Assembly: GCF_001700515.1 (NCBI RefSeq)
Contig: NZ_MAUD01000124.1
Location: forward strand, 1-64,000
DNA length: 64,000 nt
Direction: 5' to 3'
Source: Streptomyces lushanensis
GTDB lineage: Bacteria > Actinomycetota > Actinomycetes > Streptomycetales > Streptomycetaceae
The notes beneath the pieces were generated by a model, which searched no databases, had not been told where the DNA came from, and saw nothing but the letters and a program-made list of their open reading frames with translations. The number at the start of each line of letters is the position of its first letter. The stretch's first letter is position 1. Positions 50,436-58,255 of this stretch are shown one piece after another. The translations under genes were made by a program, and so were the position numbers.

Positions 50436-51053
50436 TCAGGGAGCGCCGGTCAGGGACGCGTCGCCGGTCACGGACTCACGGAAGGCGCAGGCGGCCAGAT
50501 GGTCGTTGACCAGACCGCAGGCCTGCATCAGCGCGTAGGCCGTGGTCGGGCCGACGAAGCGGATACCGCGCTTCTTCAGATCCTTCGCCAGCGCCGTGGA
50601 CTCGTCCGTGACCGCCGGGATGTCGGCCGTCGTCCTGGGTGCCCGCCGACCCGGACCGGGAGCGTGGGACCAGATCAGTGCGGTCAGCTCGCCCGCGGAC
50701 CACTCCGCCAGTGCGCGCGCGTTGGCGATCGTCGCGTCGACCTTGGCGCGGTTGCGGATGATTCCCGGATCGGCGAGCAGCCGGTCACGGTCCGCGTCGG
50801 TGAACTCCGCCACGGACGCGATCTTGAACGAGGCGAACGCCTCACGGAAGCCCTCGCGCCGGCGCAGGATCGTGATCCAGGAGAGGCCGGACTGGAACGC
50901 CTCCAGGGACAGCCGCTCGAAGAGCGCGTCGTCGCCGCGGACCGGCCGGCCCCACTCGGAGTCGTGGTAGGCGACATAGTCCTCCGTCGACAGCCCCCAG
51001 GGGCAGCGCGGGCGCCCGTCGGGGCCCGCGACGACACCGCCGTCGGCGGTCAT
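50436..51053 (-). CDS. tag: DNA-3-methyladenine glycosylase I
   Basis: This is a 205-residue base-excision repair enzyme that removes 3-methyladenine. Zinc-binding residues of the Tag family are in place: Cys in RCPWG, His in YHDSEWG, and the late His and Cys in NDHLAACAF. The catalytic core LSLEAFQSGLSWITILRRR is conserved. ATG 51053 overlaps the stop of the DivIVA-domain gene (ATGA), so translation is coupled. It complements the ATL protein and AdnAB elsewhere in the window. From memory, Rv1210 (tagA) has the same neighbours (DUF3117, DivIVA-like, folP2). Confidence 0.92.
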   Translation of the reverse strand: MTADGGVVAGPDGRPRCPWGLSTEDYVAYHDSEWGRPVRGDDALFERLSLEAFQSGLSWITILRRREGFREAFASFKIASVAEFTDADRDRLLADPGIIRNRAKVDATIANARALAEWSAGELTALIWSHAPGPGRRAPRTTADIPAVTDESTALAKDLKKRGIRFVGPTTAYALMQACGLVNDHLAACAFRESVTGDASLTGAP

Positions 51054-51403
51054 CGGCCGCTCTCCTCTCCCGGTTTCTCGAAGAGATCGGGTGAGGAGAC
51101 CGCCGTGGCCTGGGCACCGGCCAGCGCCGCCTCCAGCTCCGCGATCCGCGCGTCCCGCTCGGCGAGCTCCGCGCCGAGCCGGCCGAGCACGTCGTCCACC
51201 TCCGCCATCCGGTAGCCGCGCAGGCCGAGCGGCAGCCGGAGCGTCTCCACATCGGCGCGGCCGACGGGACGGGTCAGGGGCAGGGGGTCCACCAGCCGGT
51301 CCGGCGCGGCCTCCGGCAGGACCGGCTGATCTCCGCCGCCGATGACCGCGAGCGTGACCGCGGCGACGACCACGACCATCGCGATGAGCAAGAACAAGAA
51401 CAC
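51050..51403 (-). CDS. membrane-anchored DivIVA-domain protein
   Basis: This is a 117-residue protein with one N-terminal transmembrane helix (VFLFLLIAMVVVVAAVTLAV) and a DivIVA-type segment: LRLPLGLRGYRMAEVDDVLG is the conserved crossing-helix motif. A short coiled coil (LAERDARIAELEAALAG) follows. GTG 51403 is supported by aggggagaagctc. It ends inside the tag start (ATGA). From memory, Rv1209 has this structure. Polar growth or division roles are possible by family, but the small size and membrane anchor differ from classic DivIVA. Confidence 0.82.
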   Translation of the reverse strand: MFLFLLIAMVVVVAAVTLAVIGGGDQPVLPEAAPDRLVDPLPLTRPVGRADVETLRLPLGLRGYRMAEVDDVLGRLGAELAERDARIAELEAALAGAQATAVSSPDLFEKPGEESGR

Positions 51404-51589
51404 GAGCTTCTCCCCTGGCAGGAAAACGTCCGGTGCCGATGGTGCCACGGGAAGGCGGTTAGGGTCTGTCCGGTCGCTCTTCGCGGACCGGGCCGCGGCG
51501 TCCGGGGCCCGCGAGGAGACCGGCCGGACAGGGCCTGAGGTCGCGGACGAGCGGCCGGCAGAACGGGCGGACGCGAGGAGGGAGCGCAG

Positions 51590-52462
51590 ATGCGCGGCGG
51601 GACTCTGCGGCTGGGGCGTCGGGAATTCGACGCGTACGAGCCGGTGATCATGGCGATCGTCAACCGGACACCGGACTCCTTCTACGACCAGGGCGCGTCC
51701 TTCCACGACGAGCCCGCCCTCGCGCATGTCGAGCGCGCGGTGGCCGAGGGCGCCGCGATCATCGACATCGGCGGGGTGAAGGCCGGGCCCGGGGACGAGG
51801 TCACGGCCGCGGAGGAGGCACGCCGTACGGTCGGCTTCGTCGCCGAGGTGCGCCGCCGCCATCCGGACGTGGTGATCAGCGTCGACACCTGGCGGCACGA
51901 GGTGGGCGAGGCGGTCTGCGAGGCGGGCGCCGATCTGCTGAACGACGCGTGGGGCGGCGTGGATCCCCGGCTCGCGGAGGTCGCCGCGCGGTACGGCGCG
52001 GGGCTGGTCTGCACCCATGCCGGCGGGGCCGAGCCCAGGACCCGGCCGCACCGGGTCGGCTACGACGACGTGATGGCGGACATCCTGCGGGTGACGCTGG
52101 GCCTGGCCGAGCGCGCCCTGGCGCTGGGGGTGCGCCGGGACGGGATCGTCATCGATCCCGGGCACGACTTCGGCAAGAACACCCGGCACTCGCTGGAGGC
52201 GACGCGCAGGCTGGGCGAGATGACGGAGACCGGCTGGCCGGTGCTGGTCTCGCTGTCCAACAAGGACTTCGTGGGCGAGACGCTCGACAAACCGGTCAAG
52301 GAACGGCTGATCGGGACGCTGGCGACGACGGCGGTGTCCGCGTGGCTCGGGGCCCGGATCTACCGCGTCCACGAGGTCGCGGAGACCCGGCAGGTGGTGG
52401 AGATGGTGGCGGCCGTCGCGGGTCACCGCCCGCCGAAGGTGGCCCGGCGCGGCCTGGCCTGA
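51590..52462 (+). CDS. folP2: DHPS paralogue (FolP2 type)
   Basis: This is a 290-residue TIM-barrel protein of the dihydropteroate synthase family. Family motifs are recognisable but altered: MAIVNRTPDSFYDQG (usual NVTPDSFSDGG), DIGGVKAGPGDEV (usual GGESTRPGA) and LSNKDFVGETL (usual SRKSFIG). The pterin-site segment DPGHDFGK is kept. Changes cluster where p-aminobenzoate and sulfonamides bind, so canonical DHPS activity is doubtful. From memory, FolP2 (Rv1207) of M. tuberculosis is similar and did not act as a normal DHPS. It is followed by GC-rich tandem repeats. The true folate enzyme would be elsewhere in the genome. Confidence 0.85.
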   Translation: MRGGTLRLGRREFDAYEPVIMAIVNRTPDSFYDQGASFHDEPALAHVERAVAEGAAIIDIGGVKAGPGDEVTAAEEARRTVGFVAEVRRRHPDVVISVDTWRHEVGEAVCEAGADLLNDAWGGVDPRLAEVAARYGAGLVCTHAGGAEPRTRPHRVGYDDVMADILRVTLGLAERALALGVRRDGIVIDPGHDFGKNTRHSLEATRRLGEMTETGWPVLVSLSNKDFVGETLDKPVKERLIGTLATTAVSAWLGARIYRVHEVAETRQVVEMVAAVAGHRPPKVARRGLA

Positions 52463-52477
52463 CCGGTCCCCGGCGGA

Positions 52478-52530
52478 CCGCCGGGGACCGCCGGGGACCG
52501 CCGGGGACCGCCGGGGACCGCCGGGGCGGT
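52478..52530. repeat. GGACCGCCGG decamer tandem repeats
   Basis: Four perfect 10-bp units (ccggggaccg at 52481-52520) with partial copies at both ends lie between folP2 and the convergent LOG gene. The unit is nearly self-complementary and could fold into alternative hairpins, acting as a terminator. Confidence 0.8.
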
Positions 52531-52614
52531 CCGCCTCCCCGGCGGGCCGCCCCGGCGTTCCCGTGGACCGTCCCGGCGGGTGCGCGGACCGCCCCACCCG
52601 GCGTCCGTTTTCTC

Positions 52615-53364
52615 CTACTTGCCTGTTTCCTTGGTCACCAGCGCGACCGCTTCGTCCACATCGTCCGTGACATGGAACAGCATCAGGTCCTTCTCGGACG
52701 CCTTGCCCTGCGCGACCACGGTGCCGCGCAGCCATTCGACCAGCCCGCCCCAGTACGCCGTGCCGAACAGCACGATCGGGAAGCGGGTCACCTTGCGGGT
52801 CTGGACCAGGGTGAGCGCCTCGAACAGCTCGTCCAGGGTGCCGAGGCCGCCCGGCAGCACCACGAAGCCCTGCGCGTACTTCACGAACATGGTCTTGCGG
52901 ACGAAGAAGTAGCGGAAGTTCACACCGATGTCGACATGCGGATTGAGCCCCTGTTCGAAGGGCAGCTCGATCCCGAGCCCCACGGAGATTCCCGACGCCT
53001 CCCGGGCCCCCTTGTTCGCCGCCTCCATCGCGCCGGGACCGCCGCCCGTGATCACCGCGAATCCGGCGTCGACCAGCGCCGCGCCGATGCGGATCCCCGC
53101 CTCGTACTCGGGAGAGCCGACCGGAGTGCGCGCGGAGCCGAAGACGCTGATGGCGCTGGGCAGTTCGGCGAGCGCGCCGAAGCCCTCCACGAACTCCGAC
53201 TGGATACGCATCACTCGCCAGGGGTCGGTGTGCACCCACTCCGAGTCGCCCTCGGTGTCCAGCAGCCGCTGATCGGTCGTACCGGGCTGCACCTGCTCCC
53301 GTCGGCGGATCACCGGTCCGAGCCGCTGTTCCTCAGGCTTCCGCGCTCCGTCAGGCATGCCCAT
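52615..53364 (-). CDS. LOG-family (TIGR00730) Rossmann protein
   Basis: This is a 249-residue protein related to LOG phosphoribohydrolases, which release cytokinins or nucleobases from ribose monophosphates. The two signature motifs are present: GGGPGAMEAANKGA and LPGGLGTLDELFEALT. ATG 53364 has ggagggagcgggtc just upstream; the frame extends to 53601 without conservation. From memory, Rv1205 is the counterpart and is linked to cytokinin production. It lies next to dapE on the same strand. Confidence 0.88.
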   Translation of the reverse strand: MGMPDGARKPEEQRLGPVIRRREQVQPGTTDQRLLDTEGDSEWVHTDPWRVMRIQSEFVEGFGALAELPSAISVFGSARTPVGSPEYEAGIRIGAALVDAGFAVITGGGPGAMEAANKGAREASGISVGLGIELPFEQGLNPHVDIGVNFRYFFVRKTMFVKYAQGFVVLPGGLGTLDELFEALTLVQTRKVTRFPIVLFGTAYWGGLVEWLRGTVVAQGKASEKDLMLFHVTDDVDEAVALVTKETGK

Positions 53365-53455
53365 GACCCGCTCCCTCCGCTGCTGTGCGTTGTTCTGGGC
53401 AAGGGTAGGTCCCTGGGCGTGACAAACGGCGAAATTCCGGCGGACGATCAGACCG

Positions 53456-54535
53456 TCACTTGGTGAGCCAGTCGCGCAGACGTTCCTCACAGTGAGTGAT
53501 CCGCTCGACGGCCACACGCTCGTCGCGCTTGTGGGCGACCAGCGGGTCACCCGGGCCGTAGTTGACCGCGGGCACACCGAGTCCGCCGAACCGCGAGACA
53601 TCCGTCCAGCCGAACTTGGGCCGTGCCCTGCCGCCCACGGCGGTCATGAAAGCGGCGGCGGCGGGATGCGAGAGACCGGGCAGCGCCGCTCCCGAGTGGT
53701 CGTCCACCACGAACTCCGCGACCCCGCAGTCCGCGAAGACCTCATGGACATGGGCGACGGCCTCCTCCTCGCTGCGGTCCGGCGCATAGCGGTAGTTGAC
53801 GGTGACCGTGCAGGCGTCGGGGATGACATTGCTGGCGACGCCCGCCTCGATCCGTACGGCGTTGAGGCCCTCCCGGTACTCCAGGCCGTCGATCACGGGC
53901 CGGCGCGGTTCATACGCCGCGAGACGGTTCAGGATGGGCGCCGCGGTGTGAATGGCGTTGGAGCCCATCCAGCTCCGCGCCGAGTGTGCGCGCTCACCAG
54001 TGGTGTGGAGAAGGACCCGGAGCGTGCCCTGGCAGCCGCCTTCCACCTCACCGTCGGACGGCTCCAGCAGCACGGCGAAATCGCCCTCCAGCCAGTCCGG
54101 GTGTGCGTCCGCCACATGTCCGAGCCCGTTGAGATCCGCGGCGACCTCTTCGTTGTCGTAGAAGACAAAGGTGAGATCGCGGTTGGGCGCGGGGACCGTC
54201 GCCGCGATACGCAGCTGGACGGCGACCCCCGACTTCATGTCGCTGGTGCCGCAGCCCCACAGCACCCCGTTCCCGTCCAGTCGCGAGGGCACGTTGCCGG
54301 CGATCGGGACGGTGTCGATATGACCGGCCAGGATGATCCGCTCGTCCCGCCCGAGCCGTGTCCTGGCCACGACATTGTTGCCGTGCCGGTCGACGGTGAG
54401 GTGGGGCAGGGCACGCAGCGCCTGCTCGATCGCGTCCGCGAGCGGCTTCTCCTCGCCGCTGACCGACGGGAAGTCGACCAGCCACGCGGTGAGCGCCGGG
54501 CCGTCCAGAGTGAGGTCGAGCACATTCTCAGACAT
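53456..54535 (-). CDS. dapE: succinyl-diaminopimelate desuccinylase
   Basis: This is a 359-residue zinc peptidase-fold amidohydrolase that releases LL-diaminopimelate from its N-succinyl form, in lysine and peptidoglycan synthesis. Metal-binding motifs of the M20 family are seen: GHIDTVP near residue 76, GTSDMKSG near 97 and DNEEVAADLNG near 127. The dimerisation domain lies in the middle. ATG 54535 begins the protein directly before the conserved head LDLTLDGPALTAWLVD. With dapC a few kb away it forms the succinylase branch of the DAP pathway. Confidence 0.92.
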   Translation of the reverse strand: MSENVLDLTLDGPALTAWLVDFPSVSGEEKPLADAIEQALRALPHLTVDRHGNNVVARTRLGRDERIILAGHIDTVPIAGNVPSRLDGNGVLWGCGTSDMKSGVAVQLRIAATVPAPNRDLTFVFYDNEEVAADLNGLGHVADAHPDWLEGDFAVLLEPSDGEVEGGCQGTLRVLLHTTGERAHSARSWMGSNAIHTAAPILNRLAAYEPRRPVIDGLEYREGLNAVRIEAGVASNVIPDACTVTVNYRYAPDRSEEEAVAHVHEVFADCGVAEFVVDDHSGAALPGLSHPAAAAFMTAVGGRARPKFGWTDVSRFGGLGVPAVNYGPGDPLVAHKRDERVAVERITHCEERLRDWLTK

Positions 54536-54655
54536 GCTGTGACCCTAATACGCCCGGCATGCCCCGCACGCGGCCCGCGCGTGCCGGGCCCGTCACCGCC
54601 GCCGCCCCCGGATCCGGCTCCCGTACGGGTGATCCGACTCCAGTACGGTGGGCCC

Positions 54656-55654
54656 GTGTCCGAGACCGCTCCCCCCTCCCGTCGCGGCCGTTTCCTGCGG
54701 ATCGCCGCCGCTCTCGCCGTACTGCTGGCCCTGGCCGGATATATGGCGGTGCAATACCTGTCCGGAGGCGGAGGCGCGCCCAGGTGTGTGGTCCGGGCCA
54801 CGGACCCTGCGGGCGAGAACGGTACGGGCGACACCCCCACCTATGAGATGAGCCCGGAGCAGGCCGCGAACGCGGCCACCATCTCGGCGGTCGGCACCAC
54901 CCGTGGGCTGCCCGAACGCGCGGTCACGATCGCGCTGGCGACGGCCCTCCAGGAGTCCGCGCTGCGCAATCTGAACCACGGCGACCGGGATTCGCTCGGT
55001 CTCTTCCAGCAGCGCCCCTCGAAGGGATGGGGCACGGCGAAGCAGATCCTCGATCCGGTCTACTCGGCGGGACAGTTCTACGACCATCTCGCCAAGGTCC
55101 CCGGCTACTCGCGGCTGCCGCTCACCGAGGCGGCCCAGCGCGTGCAGCGCAGCGGCTTCCCGCAGGCGTACGCGAAGCACGAGCCGGACGCCGCGCTGCT
55201 GGCCGCGGCGCTCACCGGCCGGTCCGCGGCCTCGCTGACCTGTTCGGCGCCGGACAGCGCCGTGGCCGGCGACGCGGCGAAGGTACGGGCCGCGCTGGTG
55301 CGCTCCTTCGGTTCCGGGGTACGGCCCGCCGGCTCGGACAGCGGCGTGTCCGTACGGGTGTCCGCCACGACGGGAGCGGGCCCGGACACGGCCGTGGACA
55401 CCGTCGCGGACACGGACCCGAGCGGCGGTCCCGCGGGCGACGGCTCCTCGTCCCGGCGCGGCTGGGAGCTGGCGCACTGGGCGGTGGCGCAGGCCTCCGT
55501 CCTGCGGATCGACGAGGTCAGCTACGCGGGCCGGGTGTGGAGCGCGAAGGAAGCGGACCAGGGCTGGCGGCGGGCGGCTTCGTCCGACGACGCCGCGGAG
55601 GCCGGGACGTCCGGCGGGACCGCCGCCGAGGTCCGTATGCGCATCGCGCGCTAG
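54656..55654 (+). CDS. membrane-anchored lysozyme/transglycosylase-like protein
   Basis: This is a 332-residue protein: a short cytoplasmic head, one transmembrane segment (LRIAAALAVLLALAGYMAV), and an extracytoplasmic domain. Within it ALQESALRNLNHGDRDSLGLFQQRPSKGWG resembles soluble lytic transglycosylase sequences, in which the Glu of QES is catalytic and S-x-GLFQQ is the second motif. The C-terminal 100 residues are variable and Ala/Ser-rich. GTG 54656 is used; it is divergent from dapE with about 120 bp between. Such proteins are sometimes misnamed heavy metal transporters. Wall-cleaving activity is inferred from the motifs only. Confidence 0.7.
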   Translation: MSETAPPSRRGRFLRIAAALAVLLALAGYMAVQYLSGGGGAPRCVVRATDPAGENGTGDTPTYEMSPEQAANAATISAVGTTRGLPERAVTIALATALQESALRNLNHGDRDSLGLFQQRPSKGWGTAKQILDPVYSAGQFYDHLAKVPGYSRLPLTEAAQRVQRSGFPQAYAKHEPDAALLAAALTGRSAASLTCSAPDSAVAGDAAKVRAALVRSFGSGVRPAGSDSGVSVRVSATTGAGPDTAVDTVADTDPSGGPAGDGSSSRRGWELAHWAVAQASVLRIDEVSYAGRVWSAKEADQGWRRAASSDDAAEAGTSGGTAAEVRMRIAR

Positions 55655-55677
55655 GTCCTGTCGCCCGGACAGGACCT
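55653..55677 (+). terminator. hairpin terminator
   Basis: Perfect 10-bp arms (aggtcctgtc and gacaggacct) with a 5-nt loop lie directly on the stop codon of the lysozyme-like gene. The arm sequence recurs at other intergenic sites in the window. Confidence 0.8.
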
Positions 55678-56112
55678 GGCGGACCGTTTCACAGCGCACG
55701 TAGCGACGCGTCCCGGCCCCGGCGTCCCCGTACGAGTACCCGTACCAGTACAGCGGCATCCCGTACCCGCGCACGGGCACATCGGCGCACCCGCATACCG
55801 GGCGATATCGCGCACCGCTCAGCCGTACGACCACTCCCTCGGACGGGCGAGTCCTCTACTCTTCCGACCGCATTTCTTCCGATGATCCGGCAACGCCCGC
55901 CCCAGCGGTCGCTCCCCTTGCGCGCCAAGGGAAGTGACGATTCATCGGGCCGCACAGGACACCCATATTTGCCCGATTTCCTCCACCGCCGATCGCGCGT
56001 CACGTTATCGATTCGTTACCTCGGCGCACCGCAACCTCCGCCGCCCTTCGAGGGGTTGTCAGGCCGTCCGATCGACGGACAAGCACTGTTTCCCTCCCGC
56101 CAAAGGAGCATC
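55655..56112. other. 458-bp intergenic region before a small secreted protein
   Basis: After the terminator it holds short tandem gtac-containing repeats (around 55735-55790, cccgtacgagtacccgtacc type). Further on is the less GC-rich stretch 55930-56035 including gttatcgattcgttacc, the likeliest promoter zone for the secreted protein. No coding frame or RNA gene was convincing. Confidence 0.5.
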
Positions 56113-56547
56113 ATGTCCCTCCCCGTGACCCGTCGGATCGCCCGTGCCGCGCTGCTCGTCGCCGCCGGCGCGGCCCCCGTGATCGGCGCGGCCGGCTCCG
56201 CGAGCGCGGCGGCACTGCCGCAGGCTCCGGACCTGGGCGCGGTGAGCGCCCTCGACGGCGCCGCCATGGGCAGCACCGTGGACAGCGGCGCGCGGCAGGC
56301 CACCGAGGTGGCGGGCGACCTCGGCGGCAAGGCCGTCAAGAAGGGCGTACCCGCCGCAGGCAAGACCGTCGGCTCGGTCGGCAAGACGGCGACGCCCGCC
56401 GTCCAGAAGGTGGCCGGCGACACCGCGGGGAACGCCGGTGAGCTGGTGGGCACCACCACCTCGACCGCCGCGAAGGGCGCCGGCTCCGCGCCGACCGGCG
56501 CCCTCATGGGCGGCCTGCCGATCCAGGGTCTGCCGATCGGCGGCTGA
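56113..56547 (+). CDS. small secreted Ala/Gly-rich protein
   Basis: This is a 144-residue protein with a Sec signal peptide (basic head TRRIAR, hydrophobic ALLVAAGAAPVIGAA, cleavage near SASA|A). The mature part is Ala-, Gly-, Thr- and Val-rich with repeating heptad-like AGxxVGxxGK patterns and ends GLPIQGLPIGG. ATG 56113 has aaaggagcatc upstream. It has no cysteines. It has no recognisable domain; Streptomyces carry several such short exported proteins. It is divergent in function from the dap genes around it. Expression is probably from its own promoter. Confidence 0.72.
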   Translation: MSLPVTRRIARAALLVAAGAAPVIGAAGSASAAALPQAPDLGAVSALDGAAMGSTVDSGARQATEVAGDLGGKAVKKGVPAAGKTVGSVGKTATPAVQKVAGDTAGNAGELVGTTTSTAAKGAGSAPTGALMGGLPIQGLPIGG

Positions 56548-56592
56548 CACGCGAGGCGCCCGCCCGTACACCTGTCCGGCCGCGGCCGTCTC

Positions 56593-57705
56593 TCAGACCA
56601 GCCGCTTGACCGCCGCCTCGATACGCTCGTCCGTGGCCGTCAGCGCCACCCGCACATGGCGCTCGCCCCCCGGGCCGTAGAAGTCACCGGGCGCGACCAG
56701 GATGCCCAGCTCCGCGAGGTGCGCCACGGTGTCCCAGCACGGCTCGTCGCGCGTCGACCACAGATACAGGCCCGCCTCGCTGTGGTCGATCCGGAAGCCG
56801 TGCGCCTCCAGCGCGCCGCGCAGCGCGGTGCGACGGGCCCCGTACCGCTCACGCTGTTCCCGTACGTGCGTGTCGTCACGGAGCGCCGCCACCGTCGCCG
56901 CCTGCACCGGCGCCGGGGTCATCATCCCGCCGTGCCTGCGGATCTGGAGCAGCTCGCCGAGGACGGCCGCGTCACCCACCACGAACGCCGCGCGGTACCC
57001 GGCGAGGTTGGAGCGCTTGGAGAGCGAGTGGACGGCGACGATCCCCTCGTACGTACCGCCGCAGACGTCCGGGTGCAGCAGGGACACGGGCTCGGTCTCC
57101 CAGCCCAGCTCCAGATAGCACTCGTCGCCCACGACGAGCACTCCGTGCTCCCGCGCCCAGGCCACGATCCGGGCCAGCGCGTCCTTCGCCAGCACCGCTC
57201 CGGTCGGATTCGACGGCGAGTTCAGCCAGAGGAGCTTCACGTCCTCCAGTCCCGCGCCCGCGGGATCGGCCGCGAGGGCCTCCACGTCGTACGGCACGGG
57301 CTCGGTGCGGGCGAGCCGCGCCCCGACCTCGTACGTCGGGTACGCGAGCCGCGGATGGGCGACCCGGTCGCCCGCGCCGAGGCCGAGCTGTGTGGGCAGC
57401 CAGGCCACCAGCTCCTTGGAGCCGAGCACCGGCAGTACGTTCTCGTGCGTCACCCCGTGTGCGCCGAGCCTGCTCCCCGCCCATCCGGTCAGCGCGTCCC
57501 GCAGCGCGGCCGTGCCCCACACCGTGGGATACCCGGGCGAGTCGGCGGCGTCGGCCAGCGCGCGCCGGATCGGCTCGGGGACCGGGTCGACCGGAGTGCC
57601 GATGGACAGGTCGACGATCCCGTCGGGATGAGCCGTGGCCCTCGCCTTGTGGGGCTCCAGCTTGTCCCAGGGGAAAAGGGGAAGGCGCGAAGAGACAGCG
57701 GACAC
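56593..57705 (-). CDS. dapC: succinyldiaminopimelate aminotransferase
   Basis: This is a 370-residue fold-type I PLP aminotransferase that makes N-succinyl-LL-diaminopimelate, in the step before DapE. The PLP lysine is in SLSKRSNLAGYR. Conserved features are LWLNSPSNPTG and VGDECYLELGW. GTG 57705 is chosen because it precedes the conserved LPLFPWDKL head and has a purine-rich agaaagagtgagcac upstream; the frame extends to 57729. Genes dapE, dapC and fdxA lie within 5 kb. From memory, Rv1178 (dapC) and Rv1177 (fdxC) form the same pair in M. tuberculosis. Confidence 0.9.
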   Translation of the reverse strand: MSAVSSRLPLFPWDKLEPHKARATAHPDGIVDLSIGTPVDPVPEPIRRALADAADSPGYPTVWGTAALRDALTGWAGSRLGAHGVTHENVLPVLGSKELVAWLPTQLGLGAGDRVAHPRLAYPTYEVGARLARTEPVPYDVEALAADPAGAGLEDVKLLWLNSPSNPTGAVLAKDALARIVAWAREHGVLVVGDECYLELGWETEPVSLLHPDVCGGTYEGIVAVHSLSKRSNLAGYRAAFVVGDAAVLGELLQIRRHGGMMTPAPVQAATVAALRDDTHVREQRERYGARRTALRGALEAHGFRIDHSEAGLYLWSTRDEPCWDTVAHLAELGILVAPGDFYGPGGERHVRVALTATDERIEAAVKRLV

Positions 57706-57830
57706 GTGCTCACTCTTTCTCGTACACACTTCTTGTGCTCACTCGTACCGGCGCACCGGCGCACCGGCGCACCGCGAAAACAGCCCGGTCCCGTACGGCG
57801 CGGGCCGTACGGGACCGGGGAGGCGCACTG

Positions 57831-58151
57831 TCAGCCGTTCTGGGGCGGCAGCGCGGCGATGAAGGGGTGGTCGCGCTCGATCAGGCCGAGCTTGGAAGCA
57901 CCACCGGGCGAACCGAGCTCGTCGAAGAACTCGACATTCGCCTTGTAGTAGTCCTTCCACTCCTCCGGGGTGTCGTCCTCGTAGAAGATGGCCTCGACCG
58001 GGCAGACCGGCTCACAGGCTCCGCAGTCGACGCATTCGTCCGGGTGGATGTACAAGGACCGGGAGCCCTCGTAGATGCAGTCGACCGGGCACTCCTCGAT
58101 GCACGCCTTGTCCTTGACGTCGACACAAGGCTGCGCGATGACGTAGGTCAC
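57831..58151 (-). CDS. fdxA: seven-iron ferredoxin
   Basis: This is a 106-residue ferredoxin of the FdxA type. The N-terminal CVDVKDKACIEECPVDCIYEG has the spacing that supports one [3Fe-4S] and contributes to one [4Fe-4S] cluster; the second motif is CVDCGACEPVCPVEAIF. It passes electrons to oxidoreductases such as cytochromes P450 in actinobacteria. ATG 58151 is certain from the family N-terminus MTYVIAQPCVD. It lies upstream of dapC on the same strand with about 125 bp between. Confidence 0.95.
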   Translation of the reverse strand: MTYVIAQPCVDVKDKACIEECPVDCIYEGSRSLYIHPDECVDCGACEPVCPVEAIFYEDDTPEEWKDYYKANVEFFDELGSPGGASKLGLIERDHPFIAALPPQNG

Positions 58152-58255
58152 GCTGTCGTTCCTCCTCGATAGGGCGCGGCGGGCCGATCTGCGGCTCCGT
58201 CCACGGGCGCGCGGGAGCGCGGCGTCGTCGATGCCCGCATCTAGTATCTCCGTTC

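Noticed and set aside
52478-52530. Tandem repeats considered as a CRISPR array
   Set aside because: Units are 10 bp with no spacers and no cas genes nearby; a simple tandem repeat.
53492-54655. Upstream extension of the lysozyme-like gene frame
   Set aside because: It is antisense to dapE; the gene starts at GTG 54656 before its membrane helix.
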